From Marchantia polymorpha subsp. ruderalis (lineage: Eukaryota; Streptophyta; Marchantiopsida; Marchantiales; Marchantiaceae), in NCBI GenBank assembly GCA_037833965.1, contig AP031355.1, forward strand, positions 25,507,501-25,571,500: a DNA stretch of 64,000 nucleotides, given 5' to 3'. The position numbers and the translations under genes are program-made. This document shows positions 61,829 through 64,000 of the stretch, in pieces. How positions within the stretch are numbered: the first letter of the stretch is position 1; each line of letters starts with the position of its first letter. The notes beneath the pieces are model-generated. The model did not search any database. It was not told where the DNA came from and was given only the letters and a program-made list of their open reading frames with translations.

Positions 61829-62899
61829 TGATTGTTCATGCAGTCTCTTTCGTGACGGTCATTCTGAACCATGTTCAATAGAATTAGCTCTGTCTATATA
61901 GACGCAGACGAGGCGTGTATAAATCAACCGATTAACGCCCTCTGTTACAATATACACGGCAGGCATAGAACAGACGAGGCGTGTAAATACTTAAACCGCC
62001 CACTGTGAGGCCCACCATCTTCATAGTAATCCCTCAGCTGACAGAGTTGAAGTTGTAGACCAGGAATTTCAGAACGATCTGACGGAAAGACCTTCATTGT
62101 TGTCAATCAAGAGTTCGATTAATAAATCGAGCCATTTCAGAGTCACTTCCAGATAATGTTGTTCCGGAACCTCATGAATGAGATTTCTTTCCATCAATTG
62201 CAAGTCCGATTGTGGAAGTCTTATAAGCAAGTAGAGCATTTGCAGTTCGGCTGATGAATCTCATCGGAATTGAGTTGCGGTCGATGCGACGTCCTGATGC
62301 GTGAGGCGAATCTGATACCGCAAAATTGCTGACTCTCTAACAACGTAGGCCAAACCTGTGCGCAGATGCCATCATACCAGAGAGTCTCAAGGCTAGAAAC
62401 TATATGGCACGTTTGAGGATCGTAAATGCTGTAATCAAAATTCCTTTGAATACTTTGTTTCGAGCAACAGGCATTCGGACCTAATAATAAGGGCCAGATT
62501 ATATTCTGGATAAAGAGTTAATTTGAAGTTTCGAGACACATCTAAATCTAGACCCCAGAGAGATTCATGACTTTCAATCACCGATTGTATGTCTTACATA
62601 TACTCTCGTATTCCGAAGACTGCAGAGGACCCTGAGCGGCTCCAATCGGCAGAAGATTTTCATTACCTAGCTCAGCCATATACGAAGTTTCTAAACCCAC
62701 ACAAATTTCCTTTCACGTAAATTCTTTGAGAATCAGAATATCTTCCCAAGGAGAGAAATTATCGGACTCCTTTCTCAAATGCTCCTTGCAGCCTTTCGAA
62801 GTGCTTGTGACTTCACTATTGATCATCCGAGGCTTGAAATCGAGAGATGCAAACTCTATTCTCCGGCTCTTTCCATGGCTCGCAAATAGTATCAGATCG
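61829..62899. other. Expansin 3' region and intergenic, no gene seen
   Basis: Probably includes the expansin 3' untranslated region and its short duplication; the remainder has frequent stops and no recognisable features. Confidence 0.5.
61905..61990. repeat. 66-bp-spaced direct repeat after the expansin stop
   Basis: CAGACGAGGCGTGTA occurs at 61905 and again at 61971. Similar sequence follows each copy (ACCG then CGCCCTCTGT or CGCCCACTGT), suggesting a degraded 66-bp tandem duplication in the 3' untranslated region. Confidence 0.7.
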
Positions 62900-63132
62900 G
62901 TAGCACAGGGAAAGGAAAAGAGCTAATCAGAGGGAACTTTCGAGCGGGCTTTCCGAGCTGCGTCAGCTCGCCTGCACAGTGCGCGGACGCATGCACGAAA
63001 ACGCTCGGCTCCCCTCTCGCTCCGTGGGGCTGAGCTCCTTTGACTCGAGATTCTTGAAGGAGAAAGCTCACGATCGGCTACGGAATCGGCGCAGCGTTGC
63101 TCCACGAGGCCTGCTCGGCCTGGCGGCGCTCG

Positions 63133-63244
63133 ATGCCGGCGACCGTTGAGAAACCAGTTATGGTGGCGTTTTCGAGGCCGAGGGAGCGAGGGACGGACGG
63201 GACGAAATCTCAGGAGCTCCCTCCAACCGCCGAATCGGAAAAAC
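63133..63244 (+). CDS. Possible first coding exon of a gene running off the window
   Basis: An ATG at 63133 (context GCTCGATGCC) opens a frame beginning MPATVEKPVMVAFSRPRERG and reaching SEK at 63244. There a strong donor, GTGAGT, falls after the first base of a codon. The composition is less biased than in the neighbouring frames. If unspliced, the frame would continue to 63579. I recognise no family from these 37 residues, and no second exon is seen before 64000. The call rests on ATG, donor and island context only. Confidence 0.22.
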
Positions 63245-63270
63245 GTGAGTACGTGAATCTAGATCCACAA

Positions 63271-63291
63271 GCATCATCATCATCATCATCA
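63271..63291. repeat. (ATC)n trinucleotide microsatellite
   Basis: About six ATC units just downstream of the candidate first exon. Confidence 0.85.
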
Positions 63292-63604
63292 GCATCAATC
63301 AGCCCTCCGTCCCTCCCTCCGATCGCAAGCAAGTCAAAGCGGGGGGCGAATCAGACACCACAAGCGGCCTGCAGACGAGAGCTGCGGTTGGCTCGACGGT
63401 CGTGCAATTTTGCACTGTCTGGACTCGTGAAAGGCTATGGATCTATTTGCGCCCTCGGGGTTGACCTGAAGCTCAAGCTAAATTCGTCCGTCCCATCATG
63501 CTCTCACACCCTCCCCATGGCCCGTGTCGGCGAGCCTCTCGGGTCAGACGGACCTCGCTCTACGCCTGCTCTGACGTGAGAGTGCGGTGCAGCAGCAATT
63601 CATG

Positions 63605-63622
63605 CTCTCTCTCTCTCTCTCC
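63605..63622. repeat. (CT)n microsatellite
   Basis: Nine CT units within the right-hand GC-rich island. Confidence 0.85.
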
Positions 63623-64000
63623 CCTCGCGGGGAAGGGGAGGGGCACGCGAACTGCGAGTCGCTAACCTCGTAGCTTGCTGGACGTTAACCTCGTAGAGCG
63701 CCGATACCCGGTGACTGCGCCGCGTTTCGAGCTATGGAGGATGAATAAGAGATGAAGAGATGAAGAGATGCAGGCGGCGAAGCCGAGCATGCCTCGTGCC
63801 CCTTGACCCGTACGGTGTCATGTGAACATGTACGGGTCAAACCTTGTGTCGCTTTCCGCCTCTGAGCTCACATGTCCACGAGTGCCATCACCATGAGCTC
63901 ACTGCAGCTGTACTGTTGTGAAGTGCTTTTCCCTCTGTTCAGTACTGCGACGCTCTGGACATCACCATGACAGGGTCGAAAGTGGCCGACGAACGCCGTC

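Larger units (their letters stand above)
62900..64000. other. GC-rich island at right end, possible start of a gene
   Basis: GC-rich sequence with a CT run (63605-63622) and an ATC run (63271-63291), resembling the promoter and leader islands elsewhere in the window. A possible first exon at 63133-63244 is listed separately. Confidence 0.35.

Noticed and set aside
1-64000. CRISPR arrays, operons, riboswitches or rRNA genes
   Set aside because: No regularly spaced repeat-spacer arrays, no polycistronic layout and no rRNA-like conserved sequence were seen; the window is plant nuclear DNA.

Overview
The window is nuclear DNA of a land plant. Four multi-exon genes with GT-AG introns can be read with confidence: an early light-induced protein (ELIP), an ATX1-type copper chaperone, an LRR receptor kinase of the LRR-VIII-1 / HPCA1 type, and an alpha-expansin. 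Gene density is low (about one gene per 16 kb). AT-rich spacers alternate with GC-rich, CT/GA-microsatellite islands, and no bacterial or viral genes are seen. I suspect a bryophyte, possibly a Marchantia-like liverwort, but this is inference from general style; nothing in the sequence proves the species.

Layout. 1-4.5 kb: two GC-rich, low-complexity islands separated by an AT-rich stretch that holds a 170-bp tandem repeat; no convincing gene. 4.5-10.8 kb: intergenic, with a complete 600-bp non-autonomous hAT-type transposon at 6711-7310 (15-bp perfect terminal inverted repeats and an intact 8-bp target duplication). 10.8-12.06 kb: ELIP with TATA box and ACGT elements. 12.06-19.1 kb: intergenic, with a GC-rich telobox-containing island at 15.6-16.4 kb. 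19.14-20.06 kb: copper chaperone. 20.06-31.8 kb: AT-rich, gene-poor, with two fold-back structures. 31.85-33.9 kb: GC-rich island that is probably the upstream region of the receptor kinase. 33.9-40.7 kb: 19-exon receptor kinase. 40.7-60.5 kb: 20 kb without a recognisable gene, with three local tandem or direct duplications at 53-56 kb. 60.65-61.83 kb: alpha-expansin. 62.9-64 kb: GC-rich island with a possible first exon of a gene running off the right end.

All four recognised genes are on the plus strand and look independently transcribed; they do not form a pathway. Their roles are thylakoid photoprotection, cytosolic copper delivery, cell-surface signalling and wall loosening. The most notable observations are the intact hAT-like element with seven copies of an 8-bp palindrome packed near its ends, and the receptor kinase, which combines an HPCA1-like extracellular cysteine arrangement with an HGD (non-RD) catalytic loop. 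Exon boundaries were assigned by eye from splice consensus and reading-frame continuity; they have not been checked against transcripts.
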